A stretch of DNA of 64,000 nt from Planctomycetota bacterium (GTDB lineage Bacteria; Planctomycetota; Planctomycetia; Gemmatales; HRBIN36): the NCBI GenBank assembly GCA_014584395.1, contig JACTMY010000020.1:1-64000 (forward strand), read 5' to 3'. Below, piece after piece: positions 33,734-41,867 of the stretch; within the stretch, counting starts at the first letter, position 1; each line of letters begins with the position of its first letter. The position numbers were made by a program, and so were the translations under genes. The notes beneath the pieces were generated by a model. It saw nothing but the letters and a program-made list of their open reading frames with translations. It was not told the DNA's origin and did no database searches.

Positions 33734-33801
33734 TCATAGGATAAGCTACGTGGCGCGGGGCTGGATGATGACAACGACGTTTCTCATACCGTGAACCCAA
33801 C

Positions 33802-35013
33802 ATGACTGGCAATGTGGCTGCTCAACCGGATGCCGCGGGGCGCTTCGGACGCTTTGGCGGACGCTTTGTGCCCGAGACGTTGATGTTCGCCTTGCGGCAA
33901 CTCACCGAGGCATACACGCAAGCACGCAGCGATCCTGCCTTTCAGGCCGCCTTGGCTGATCTGCTGCGTCACTACGTCGGCCGCCCCACGCCGCTCACCT
34001 TGGCTGAGCGTTTGACCGCGGCGGCGGGCGGCGCCCGCATCTATCTCAAACGGGAAGACCTGAACCATACCGGCGCTCACAAGATCAACAACTGCATCGG
34101 CCAGGCGCTGCTGACCCAAAGGATGGGGAAGAAGCGGGTCATCGCGGAAACCGGCGCGGGGCAGCACGGCGTGGCGACGGCGACGGCCTGCGCCCGGTTT
34201 GGCTTGCCCTGCCAGGTCTACATGGGCGAGGAAGACGTCCGCCGGCAAAAGCTGAACGTCTTCAAGATGCGGGCCTTGGGGGCGGAGGTGGTCACAGTCC
34301 GCACGGGCAGTCGAACCCTGCGCGATGCGATCAACGAAGCCATGCGCGACTGGATGGGTTCGGTGGCCTCGACGCACTACATCATCGGCAGCGTCGTCGG
34401 ACCGCATCCGTTTCCCTGGATGGTCCGCGAGTTTCAGTCGGTGATCGGCGAGGAGGCGCGGCGGCAATGCCTCGAACAAATCGGCCGCTTGCCGGACCTG
34501 GTGATCGCTTGCGTCGGCGGCGGTTCCAATGCGGCGGGGATGTTTGCGCCCTTCATAGCGGATGAGGCCGTGGCCCTCTTGGGCGTGGAGGCGGGGGGGC
34601 GCGGCGCGGGGCTGGGGCAGCATGCCGCCACGCTGAGCCACGGCCAGCCGGGTGTGTTGCATGGCAGCTTTTCCTTTGTGCTGCAGGATGGCGACGGGCA
34701 AACGGCCGACGTGCACTCTATCTCCGCGGGGCTGGATTACCCTGGAGTTGGCCCCGAGCACAGCCATTGGAAGGAAACGGGCCGGGTTCGCTACACCTCG
34801 GCGGAGGATGATGAGGCGCTGCGCGGCTTCGACGCCTGTGCGCGGCTGGAGGGCATTCTCCCGGCCTTGGAAACGGCCCACGCCGTCGCCGCCGCCATGG
34901 CCCAGGCCAGCCAGATGCCGCGCGAAGCCAGCGTCGTCGTCTGCTTCTCCGGCCGCGGGGACAAGGATTGTTTCGAGGTCGCCCGCCTTCTTGGTCAATC
35001 GTTGGAGGCGTGA
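33802..35013 (+). CDS. trpB: Tryptophan synthase beta chain
   Basis: The 403-residue protein is a standard Trp[12 protein letters not shown], the PLP lysine K94 in HTGAHKINN, the GQHGVATA loop, phosphate-binding [10 protein letters not shown] and the C-terminal SGRGDKD. It makes tryptophan from indole and serine together with TrpA, which is not in the window. The gene stands alone here, between a terminator and a toxin-antitoxin pair. Confidence 0.95.
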   Translation: MTGNVAAQPDAAGRFGRFGGRFVPETLMFALRQLTEAYTQARSDPAFQAALADLLRHYVGRPTPLTLAERLTAAAGGARIYLKREDLNHTGAHKINNCIGQALLTQRMGKKRVIAETGAGQHGVATATACARFGLPCQVYMGEEDVRRQKLNVFKMRALGAEVVTVRTGSRTLRDAINEAMRDWMGSVASTHYIIGSVVGPHPFPWMVREFQSVIGEEARRQCLEQIGRLPDLVIACVGGGSNAAGMFAPFIADEAVALLGVEAGGRGAGLGQHAATLSHGQPGVLHGSFSFVLQDGDGQTADVHSISAGLDYPGVGPEHSHWKETGRVRYTSAEDDEALRGFDACARLEGILPALETAHAVAAAMAQASQMPREASVVVCFSGRGDKDCFEVARLLGQSLEA

Positions 35014-35075
35014 GCCACGGCGATCATCAGTTCTTGATCTATCCAGCAGTCAAACATGAATGGAGACAACGCACA

Positions 35076-35100
35076 TGTTAAAATAGTGGTGTTAAAGTAG
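35076..35100 (+). promoter_or_regulatory. Direct-repeat operator candidate for the toxin-antitoxin operon
   Basis: TGTTAAAATAG (35076-35086) and TGTTAAAGTAG (35090-35100) are direct repeats 14 bp apart, ending 18 bp before the antitoxin start. The first contains a -10-like TAAAAT. Position suits autoregulation by the antitoxin. Confidence 0.5.
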
Positions 35101-35118
35101 GGGAGAGGAGAAAGAACG

Positions 35119-35424
35119 ATGTCAAAAATGAGAGCTAAAAAACCCACCAAGCGGAATGCTGTTGCCCATTCACTCAAGGTCTCGTTGGACTCGAAAGGCA
35201 TGGCCGAACTCGCCAAGGCCGCCGCGATTCGACGGATGAACGTCAGCGATTACGTCCGTGAAGTAACGCTGTCTCAGGCACGCAAAGAAATTGCCGCCGC
35301 CAGTTCGCAGACCATTGTTTTATCGCCCGAGGAACAGTTGGCGTTTTGGAATGCTTTGAATCAATCACCTCCGCTGACGGTTGCACAAGCCAAACTAGGC
35401 AAGCTCATGCGAGGTGAGAGGTGA
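35119..35424 (+). CDS. DUF1778 (TacA-type) antitoxin
   Basis: The 101-residue protein has a ribbon-helix-helix-like N-terminus (HSLKVSLDSKGMAELAKAAAIRRMNVSDYVREVTL) and the C-terminal toxin-binding part, SPEEQLAFWNALNQSP. It pairs with the next gene in the known DUF1778-GNAT arrangement. GAGAGGAG precedes the start. The pair uses more A/T-rich codons than its neighbours, which suggests transfer. Confidence 0.85.
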   Translation: MSKMRAKKPTKRNAVAHSLKVSLDSKGMAELAKAAAIRRMNVSDYVREVTLSQARKEIAAASSQTIVLSPEEQLAFWNALNQSPPLTVAQAKLGKLMRGER

Positions 35425-35948
35425 AGGACGTCCAGTTTCCCCAGGGCTACCAGCTTGAGCGACTCTCGAAAAACCATCACCGAAGTGCCTTCCAGAGCGG
35501 TCAATCCATGGTGGATGATTGGCTGCATGCCAAGGCGTTGCAGCATCAAACCAAACAACTATCCGTGACCAAAGTGTTGATCAGTGAAGCAGGCGCTGTC
35601 GCGGGCTACTATTCCCTGGCTACGGGGCAAGTTGATTTTCAGGACCTTCCTTCAGAAATAAGCAAATCACTACCGCGTCGGCTCTTGCCCGTCGCTGTTC
35701 TGGCCTGGTTTGGCATTGATCATCGCTATCAAAGAAAGGGGTTGGGACAAAAACTTTTGGCTCAGGCATTGCGTGATTGTTATGAGGCTGGGAGAACGTT
35801 CGCGTTTATTGCAGTCATCTTGGATTGCATTGATGAAGCAGCTAAAAATTTCTACCTGCGGTATGACTTTCGCGAACTCCCAGGACATCCGTTTAAGCTC
35901 TATCTATCTTCACGGCAGCTTGATCAAATGATGAATCCTGTTAAGTGA
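35421..35948 (+). CDS. GNAT toxin (TacT/AtaT type)
   Basis: The 175-residue protein starts at GTG 35421 and overlaps the antitoxin stop. GNAT motif A is VLAWFGIDHRYQRKGLGQKLLAQAL with the RKGLGQK acetyl-CoA loop; the front part FQSGQSMVDDWLHAKA and the Tyr near YLRYDFRELP are usual in this toxin group. Such toxins acetylate aminoacyl-tRNA and stop translation. No frameshift or stop is seen, so it looks intact. Confidence 0.85.
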   Translation: MKDVQFPQGYQLERLSKNHHRSAFQSGQSMVDDWLHAKALQHQTKQLSVTKVLISEAGAVAGYYSLATGQVDFQDLPSEISKSLPRRLLPVAVLAWFGIDHRYQRKGLGQKLLAQALRDCYEAGRTFAFIAVILDCIDEAAKNFYLRYDFRELPGHPFKLYLSSRQLDQMMNPVK

Positions 35949-36005
35949 TAGTGGACGGTGCAACTGGTTCGATTCTTCGCTGGATTGGCGTAAGCCAGTC
36001 CTCCA

Positions 36006-37130
36006 TCACCTCCCCGGGGGCTTTTTCATTCGCTCGGCCCGTTTTTCGAACCGTTCCAGCCAATCCCGGATCATGGCGCCGGCGATCGTCTGATTGGCGC
36101 GAAGCTCTTCCATCGCACCGCCCCAATAGAAACTGATCCATCCTTGCACCATGGAGCGATGCTGGTCGATAAAGGCTTCCAGTTCCTTCCCTGAGCAGTG
36201 CAGCGGGAAGATTTCCTCCACGACCAGGGGCTTGCCGGCCTGATGAAAGCCCTTGAGCGTTGCCGTCGCCTCCGCTAGCTTCTTCGATTCGGGGTAGACA
36301 TGCACGGCCAGGAAGTCCAGGGCAGGGGCCATCTCTCCAGGCTCGAAGCCCGACGTCAGACCCGAACGATCCAGGCTCCAATCCACCATGCCCACCGTGA
36401 TGAGATGGCGGGCATCATGCCGGCGAATCGCCTGGACCAGGGTATCGATCCATTGCCGGGCAATGGCTGGCCGGGGGCGGCCCGCCTGATCCAGCGTGAT
36501 GAACTGAACGAAGTGCTTTTCGGCAAACGGCGGTCCCAGCCATTCGCCATCGCCGCGCCGGCCGCCGGGCACGACGGGTTCGTTCATCAAGTCATAGCAA
36601 AAGATGGCGGGTGAAGCGGCGCCCCGCCGGGCGATGGCTTCCCAGAAGAAAGCCTGGGCGGCCCAGCGTTCCGACTCGCTCAAGCGATCGTACCAGGCCG
36701 GCACGTCTTTTTTGTGGTAACAGCCCAGGCCCGTGAGGTCGAGGTAGATGCCTTCGCGCTCCGCCAGCCGCATCAGGTCGCTCAGTCGATCCAAGGCCGG
36801 GGCGGACACTTCGTTGGGCTTGGGGCAGAAGCGGCCAAACTGCAGGTGAATCCGGGCGACGTTCGCTCCCAACCGCCGCATCTGGCGAAAGTCCGCTTCC
36901 ACCTTGGCCCATTCCGCGTCCCAATAGTCCTCGATCAAGCGGTCCCGGGCGTCGTGGTCATAATTGAAACCCCAGGGGTAAAAGGGCGTTTTCGTGTCAT
37001 GGGTGACGAAGCAGCCACGGGCGGCATCCACTTCGATCCAGGGAAGGGCGGCCGATGGCGGGTTGGCACGCGCCAGAAACGTCGCCAGGATGAGGGCCGC
37101 GCCCAGGGTCATGCACCAACGCTTTTGCAT
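36006..37130 (-). CDS. Secreted GH5-like glycoside hydrolase
   Basis: The 374-residue protein has a signal peptide (about residues 1-22) and a TIM barrel of the cellulase/mannanase type. The acid/base Glu is in CYDLMNEPV and the nucleophile is probably Glu in LVVEEIFPLH; GANVARIHLQFGRF and FLAVHVYPES are supporting strands. It most likely cleaves beta-linked polysaccharide outside the cytoplasm. ATG 37130 is chosen because it leads directly into the signal peptide. Confidence 0.75.
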   Translation of the reverse strand: MQKRWCMTLGAALILATFLARANPPSAALPWIEVDAARGCFVTHDTKTPFYPWGFNYDHDARDRLIEDYWDAEWAKVEADFRQMRRLGANVARIHLQFGRFCPKPNEVSAPALDRLSDLMRLAEREGIYLDLTGLGCYHKKDVPAWYDRLSESERWAAQAFFWEAIARRGAASPAIFCYDLMNEPVVPGGRRGDGEWLGPPFAEKHFVQFITLDQAGRPRPAIARQWIDTLVQAIRRHDARHLITVGMVDWSLDRSGLTSGFEPGEMAPALDFLAVHVYPESKKLAEATATLKGFHQAGKPLVVEEIFPLHCSGKELEAFIDQHRSMVQGWISFYWGGAMEELRANQTIAGAMIRDWLERFEKRAERMKKPPGR

Positions 37131-37482
37131 TGTCTTACCCCCATCGACGGCGGAGCGGGTCGACTCCATTCAGCCTAACATATCCGGAGCAACGAAACAG
37201 CGAGAAAGCTGGGGAAGGGACGCTTGCCTGGTGAAACCGCTCAAGGCGGTGAGAGCTGTGAAAAAGGGAAGCCTGGACAAAATCATCCCGCCTTGCCTTC
37301 GCCACTTTTCGTGTCTTCCCAGGGAAAACTTAAATTTTTCCTCAGCGAATCTGTTTCTTTTTAAGCGCGGCAGTCTGCGTAACCGATACCTTCCATACGT
37401 CGCATTGGAATGGGGGACATTCCATCGACTGGAATTCGGGACGTCGGACCTCCCGGGTTTGCCTCAGTAGGGGGTGGATGAC
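37131..37482. other. Intergenic region with inverted repeat
   Basis: This 352-bp divergent spacer has no credible gene. It contains AT-rich stretches (around 37330-37370) and a perfect inverted repeat, TGGAATG (37406-37412) and CATTCCA (37418-37424) with a 5-bp spacer, 59 bp before the start at 37483. It probably holds promoters for the two divergent secreted-protein genes. Confidence 0.5.
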
Positions 37483-39147
37483 ATGCGCAAGCGAACGTGG
37501 TGGAAAGCGTTGGCGGTCGGGCTGCTTTGGTCGGCTTCGCTGGTTGCGGATGACGCCGCGTCGGGCGACGTCTGCTTCATGAGCGATCGCGAGATACGCA
37601 TTCCCGTCAACCTGCAGGCCGATGCCCGCAAGGACGTGGAGAAGCTGATGCTCTATCTCTCCACGGACCAAGGCAAAAGCTGGCGCCAGGAAGTCGCCAT
37701 CCCGCCCACGGACGAAAGTTTCGAATTTCGCGCGCCGCAGGACGGCGTTTATTGGTTCAAGGTCAGCTTCCGCGACAAGCAGGGCCGCACCTATCCCAGC
37801 GACGCTGAATTCGCTTTGAACAAGGACGTGCTCAAGGTCGTCTTCGACACCCGCAAGCCCGCTCTGCGCCTGGAAGCGACGGAGCGCCGCGGCGAGCAGG
37901 TCCAACTGACGTGGGACGTGCAGGACGAACATCTCGACCCCACCAAAGTCCGGCTCGAATACCGCACCATGGACAACAGCCCCTGGCGGCCGCTGGCCCT
38001 GACCACGCTCTCCGGACAGAAACGCTACGCCCTGGGGGCGACCGGCCCGGTGCAGGTGCGCTTGGTGGCCCTCGATCAAGCCAGCAACGAAGGCACGATC
38101 ATCATCGACGTCCCGGAAGAAAAAGTAACGACCACGGTCGCCGCCGCTCCGCCGACGCTGGACAGCGGCGCACCCGCGCCCATCGCTCGAACGGCCAGCT
38201 CGACGGTGGATTCGCCGCACGCGCCCCATCAGAGCATGCCGCTGCCGATTCCTGGCTCATCCACCTCGCTGATTCCGCCCAGCAGCAGTGCTCCTTCAGG
38301 GGATGCTTTCCGTCCGGTCGCGGCGCCGCCCAGTTCCGCGCCCTCGGCCGCGGCTCCGACCATGCCCCCCGGCGATGAACGCAAACCCATCGCCGCCACG
38401 AGCAGCGGCTCGGCGCCGCAAGGCACCCTGCCCACGATGCCGACGTCGCCGGCGCAGACCCAAGGGCCGCTCGCCAGTTCCACGAACAGCTATGCCACGA
38501 AAAGCCCCGCGGACGCCAATTTCCTCATCACCAATCAACTGCATCATGAATTGGAATTCGACGTCACCAAGGCCGGCCCCTCGGGCATCGGCGTCGTGGA
38601 ATTGTGGGTCACGCAGGACAAGGGACAAACCTGGAGCCTGTTGAGCAAGCGCGACGACGGCCATTCGCCCATCGGCTTCGATCTGCCCGGCGAAGGGGAG
38701 TATGGGTTTACCATGATCGTCCGCAGCAAGGCCGGATTGGGCAAAGAAAAGCCCGCGCCGAACCAGGCGCCTGAACTGCGGGTGGAAGTGGACACCACGC
38801 CGCCCGTGGCCGAGTTGTACAACGTCGAAGCGGACCCCAGGAACAAAAGCTACCTGTTCCTGATCTGGAATGCCAAGGACAAGAACCTCGGACCGAACCC
38901 GATCACCATCGAATGGGCGGAAAGCAAGGAAGGCCCCTGGAATCCGATCATCACCGACTGGGCCAACTCCGGCCGCTACGCCTGGAAAATGCCGGAACGG
39001 CTGCCCTATCGGATTTACTTGAGGCTGCAGGTGCGCGACCAGGCGGGCAACGTCAGCGTGGCCGAGACGTCGCAGCCGGTGCTCGTCGATCTGACCGAAC
39101 CGGAAGTGCGGATCAAGGGTCTGGTGCCAAGCCTGCGCCGGCCGTAA
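37483..39147 (+). CDS. Secreted protein with Ig-like repeats and Pro/Ser-rich linker
   Basis: The 554-residue protein has a signal peptide (RTWWKALAVGLLWSASLVA). Two beta-sandwich regions share the motif LYLSTDQGKSW..., with the pairs RKPALRLEAT and TTPPVAELYNVEAD introducing each repeat. Between them lies a Pro/Ala/Ser-rich linker of about 120 residues (230-340). The pattern is that of planctomycete cell-surface proteins with Ig- or FN3-like modules. GGGGTGGA precedes ATG 37483. A strong terminator follows. Confidence 0.7.
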   Translation: MRKRTWWKALAVGLLWSASLVADDAASGDVCFMSDREIRIPVNLQADARKDVEKLMLYLSTDQGKSWRQEVAIPPTDESFEFRAPQDGVYWFKVSFRDKQGRTYPSDAEFALNKDVLKVVFDTRKPALRLEATERRGEQVQLTWDVQDEHLDPTKVRLEYRTMDNSPWRPLALTTLSGQKRYALGATGPVQVRLVALDQASNEGTIIIDVPEEKVTTTVAAAPPTLDSGAPAPIARTASSTVDSPHAPHQSMPLPIPGSSTSLIPPSSSAPSGDAFRPVAAPPSSAPSAAAPTMPPGDERKPIAATSSGSAPQGTLPTMPTSPAQTQGPLASSTNSYATKSPADANFLITNQLHHELEFDVTKAGPSGIGVVELWVTQDKGQTWSLLSKRDDGHSPIGFDLPGEGEYGFTMIVRSKAGLGKEKPAPNQAPELRVEVDTTPPVAELYNVEADPRNKSYLFLIWNAKDKNLGPNPITIEWAESKEGPWNPIITDWANSGRYAWKMPERLPYRIYLRLQVRDQAGNVSVAETSQPVLVDLTEPEVRIKGLVPSLRRP

Positions 39148-39179
39148 GCGATCAGAATGAATCCGCGGATGCTCATTCA

Positions 39180-39207
39180 CCCTCGATCTCTGATCGAGGG
39201 TTTTTTT
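39180..39207 (+). terminator. Rho-independent terminator
   Basis: CCCTCGAT (39180-39187) and ATCGAGGG (39193-39200) form an 8-bp stem with a 5-nt loop, followed by seven T. It ends the 37483-39147 transcript. Confidence 0.9.
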
Positions 39208-39219
39208 GTGGCTGGCCGG

Positions 39220-39339
39220 TCAGGACTGTTTCAGTGGCGTTGGCTCCACCGACTTCACCTCCCGCACGGCGGACAGGAACGCGGCCCGCTCTTCAGGGGC
39301 TTTCGCCAACACTTCGTGAAACAGGGTTTCTTCGGTCAT
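39220..39339 (-). CDS. Orphan kinase-type N-terminal mini-ORF
   Basis: A 39-residue ORF starts at ATG 39339 behind GGGAGA. It reads MTEETLFHEVLAKAPEERAA and then FLSAVREVKSVEP, closely matching the mini-ORF at 1014-1154 and the N-terminus that normally precedes planctomycete kinases. No kinase or other domain follows on the minus strand. Two such isolated starts in one window, each with a ribosome binding site, suggest a small-protein family rather than chance decay, but this is not proven. Confidence 0.45.
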   Translation of the reverse strand: MTEETLFHEVLAKAPEERAAFLSAVREVKSVEPTPLKQS

Positions 39340-39494
39340 GGCAAAATCTCCCGAACCATGGAGGGGTTTCATCACTATGCGTCTAATGGCGGCGTGAAGC
39401 ACCAAAAAAATCGGTGCCATCTCGAAAATCGCTCTGGCCGCATCGGAATCGCCGTGTGTGGCACGAAATGGCGAATCGCCGGGAGAGGATTGGC

Positions 39495-39503
39495 TGTTAT
39501 AAT
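39495..39503 (+). promoter_or_regulatory. Extended -10 promoter candidate
   Basis: TGTTATAAT at 39495-39503 combines the TGn element with a perfect TATAAT, 53 bp before the start at 39556. No convincing -35 box is seen, as is normal for extended -10 promoters. It would drive the 39556-44690 run. Confidence 0.45.
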
Positions 39504-39555
39504 AGCCACGACCAGCCGACCATGGATTCACGACCGCGAACCAAGAGGTGGCCAA

Positions 39556-40545
39556 ATGCTCCCCTGTGTGCGGGCCTTGATGTCGCAAGTCATCGACTAC
39601 GCGGGGCTTTTCCCCCCGGCCAAGCTGCCGATGGAGCCTGCCATTCGGAATCTTACCCGGTACATGAGCGAACCGGAGTCATGGATGCTGGGCCGTTTCA
39701 TCTGCCCCGCGGCCCGACTGGAAGAGCTGAATCCCTTCATGGCGTCGCTGTTCTTTCCCGTCTCGCCGCTCACGATCTCCGCCTTGGGGCGCGGCGGCGC
39801 CACCCCGGCCGATTTCCTCGAAGGGCTGCGGCAGGACCTGGAGGCGATGGCACGCTTCCGCCAGACCCATGGTCCGCGGGTCATCATCGACGCCTTCGAG
39901 GTCAAGCTGCCCGCTGCCGCGGCCGCCAGCGACGGCGTGGCCCCCCTGTTGGAACTGCTCGATCAAACCGCCGAGCTGATCGAAACCTCAAGCCCGCAAC
40001 CGCTCAACGTATCCTACGAAGCGGGGTTTGGCCCCGGCGGCCGACAAACGATCGATGGCATCGTCCAAGCCTTGGCTGAGGCCGACCAGCGCAATCGCGG
40101 CCTGCGGCGGCAAAAGTACGAGGGGCATGGCTTCAAGCTGCGCTGCGGCGGCGTCGAGGCGTCGGCCTTTCCCTCGGCCGAACAGATCGCCTGGGTGCTC
40201 ACCGCCTGTGCCAGGCAGCGTCTGCCGCTCAAGTTCACGGCGGGGCTGCATCATCCGATCCGGCATTTCGCGGAATCGGTTCAGACGCACATGCATGGCT
40301 TCATCAATGTCCTTCTGGCGGCAGCCCTGGCGATGGAGGAAAAATGGGAGGTCGAACCCTTGACTGAACTGCTCCTGGTCGATCAAGCCGATGCCTTTCA
40401 TCCCACGAGCGAAGGTTGGATCTGGCGGAAATACCTGCTGCCCACGGACATGATCAGCGTGGTCCGGTCGCGGTTCGGGCTGTCCTTTGGAAGCTGCAGT
40501 TTCGATGAACCCCGCGAGGACCTGCGCGCCCTCGGCTGGCTCTAA
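39556..40545 (+). CDS. Conserved hypothetical protein upstream of fumarylacetoacetase
   Basis: The 329-residue soluble protein has no known motif that I recognise. Notable are RYMSEPESWMLGRFICPA near the N-terminus and the segment LKFTAGLHHPIRHF with HMHGFINVLLAAALA, which looks like a strand-helix pair of an alpha/beta barrel with a His-rich loop. AGAGGTGG precedes ATG 39556. The fahA start is 37 bp downstream, so the two are likely co-transcribed, and a role in aromatic degradation is possible. Confidence 0.7.
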   Translation: MLPCVRALMSQVIDYAGLFPPAKLPMEPAIRNLTRYMSEPESWMLGRFICPAARLEELNPFMASLFFPVSPLTISALGRGGATPADFLEGLRQDLEAMARFRQTHGPRVIIDAFEVKLPAAAAASDGVAPLLELLDQTAELIETSSPQPLNVSYEAGFGPGGRQTIDGIVQALAEADQRNRGLRRQKYEGHGFKLRCGGVEASAFPSAEQIAWVLTACARQRLPLKFTAGLHHPIRHFAESVQTHMHGFINVLLAAALAMEEKWEVEPLTELLLVDQADAFHPTSEGWIWRKYLLPTDMISVVRSRFGLSFGSCSFDEPREDLRALGWL

Positions 40546-40582
40546 GCGCATTTCGGTCGTCCCTGCCCACAAGGAATCCCGC

Positions 40583-41860
40583 ATGAATGCCACACACGAT
40601 CCACGCTTGCGGTCGTTTCTCCCTGTTGCTCCCGATTCGCCGTTTCCGATTCAAAACCTGCCCTATGGCGTCTTCCTGCATCCCGACAATGAGGACGTGC
40701 CCCACGTCGGCGTGGCCATCGGCGACTACGTCGTCGATCTTTGGCACCTGGATGCCCAGGGGTTGCTGGACGGCTATTTTTGCGGCGAGTTCAGTCTCAA
40801 CGCTTTCCTCGAAGCGGGGCCGGAAGCCTGGAGCCGAACCCGGCGGGAATTGAGCCGCCTGCTCGCCGACGACGAGTCCGCCTTGCGGGACAACGAAGCA
40901 CTGCGGGAAGCGGCCATCTTTCCCTTGGCCGAGATCGAGCCGCTGCTGCCGTTCGAAGTCGGCGATTATACGGACTTTTATTCCTCCCGCGAACATGCGA
41001 CGAACGTCGGCATCATGTTCCGCGGCAAGGAAAACGCCCTGATGCCCAATTGGCTGCATCTTCCCGTGGGCTATCATGGCCGGTCGAGTTCCGTGGTGGT
41101 CAGCGGCACAGACGTCTACCGGCCCTTGGGACAGATGAACCCGGCGGACGCCCCGCAGCCGCTCTTCGGTCCGAGCAAGGCCTTGGACTTTGAATTGGAG
41201 CTGGGCTGTGTCATCGGGCCGGGGAACCTGCTGGGTCAGCCGATCTCCGTGCGCCGTGCCGCCGAGCACGTCTTCGGCATGGTGCTAGTGAACGATTGGA
41301 GCGCCCGAGACATTCAGCGCTGGGAGTATCAGCCGCTGGGGCCGTTTCTGGGCAAGAACTTCGCCACGAGTATTTCCCCCTGGGTCGTGACCCTCGAGGC
41401 GTTGGAACCCTTCCGCTGCGAAGGCCCCGTTCAGGAGCCGGCGCCCTTGCCTTATTTGCGCAGTGAAGGCCCCTGGTCCTACGACTTGAACCTGGAAGTG
41501 TACTTGCAAACCTTGAATCAGCTTGATCCGGTCCTGGTGTGCCGTTCCAATGCAAGATATCTGTATTGGAACCTGTGCCAGCAAGTGGCCCACCACACGA
41601 TCAATGGGTGCAACTTGCGGGCGGGGGATTTGTTGGCCTCGGGAACGATCAGCGGACCGGCGCCCGACTCCTACGGCAGCCTGTTGGAACTGGCCTGGAA
41701 GGCGACGAAGCCGATCACTCTGCCCAGCGGCGAGCAGCGCAGCTATCTCCAGGATGGCGATCGCGTGATCATGACGGGCTGGTGCCAGGGCGAGGGTTAT
41801 CGGATCGGTTTTGGCGAGGTCGTCGGTCAAATCTTGCCCGCACCCTCATTCGAAGGCTGA
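40583..41860 (+). CDS. fahA: Fumarylacetoacetase
   Basis: The 425-residue enzyme performs the last step of tyrosine/phenylalanine degradation, fumarylacetoacetate to fumarate and acetoacetate. It has the N-terminal SH3-like domain and the C-terminal FAH barrel with DYTDFYSSREHATNVGIMF, HLPVGYHGRSSS, metal ligands in ELELGCVIG and VLVNDWSARDIQ. Length is normal. The rest of the homogentisate path is not in the window. AAGGA precedes the start. A kinase gene begins 7 bp after the stop. Confidence 0.93.
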   Translation: MNATHDPRLRSFLPVAPDSPFPIQNLPYGVFLHPDNEDVPHVGVAIGDYVVDLWHLDAQGLLDGYFCGEFSLNAFLEAGPEAWSRTRRELSRLLADDESALRDNEALREAAIFPLAEIEPLLPFEVGDYTDFYSSREHATNVGIMFRGKENALMPNWLHLPVGYHGRSSSVVVSGTDVYRPLGQMNPADAPQPLFGPSKALDFELELGCVIGPGNLLGQPISVRRAAEHVFGMVLVNDWSARDIQRWEYQPLGPFLGKNFATSISPWVVTLEALEPFRCEGPVQEPAPLPYLRSEGPWSYDLNLEVYLQTLNQLDPVLVCRSNARYLYWNLCQQVAHHTINGCNLRAGDLLASGTISGPAPDSYGSLLELAWKATKPITLPSGEQRSYLQDGDRVIMTGWCQGEGYRIGFGEVVGQILPAPSFEG

Positions 41861-41867
41861 AGCAGTG

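Noticed and set aside
36015..36035. CCCCGGGGG followed by CTTTTTC as a plus-strand terminator
   Set aside because: It lies within the coding region of the GH5-like gene and the hairpin is short.
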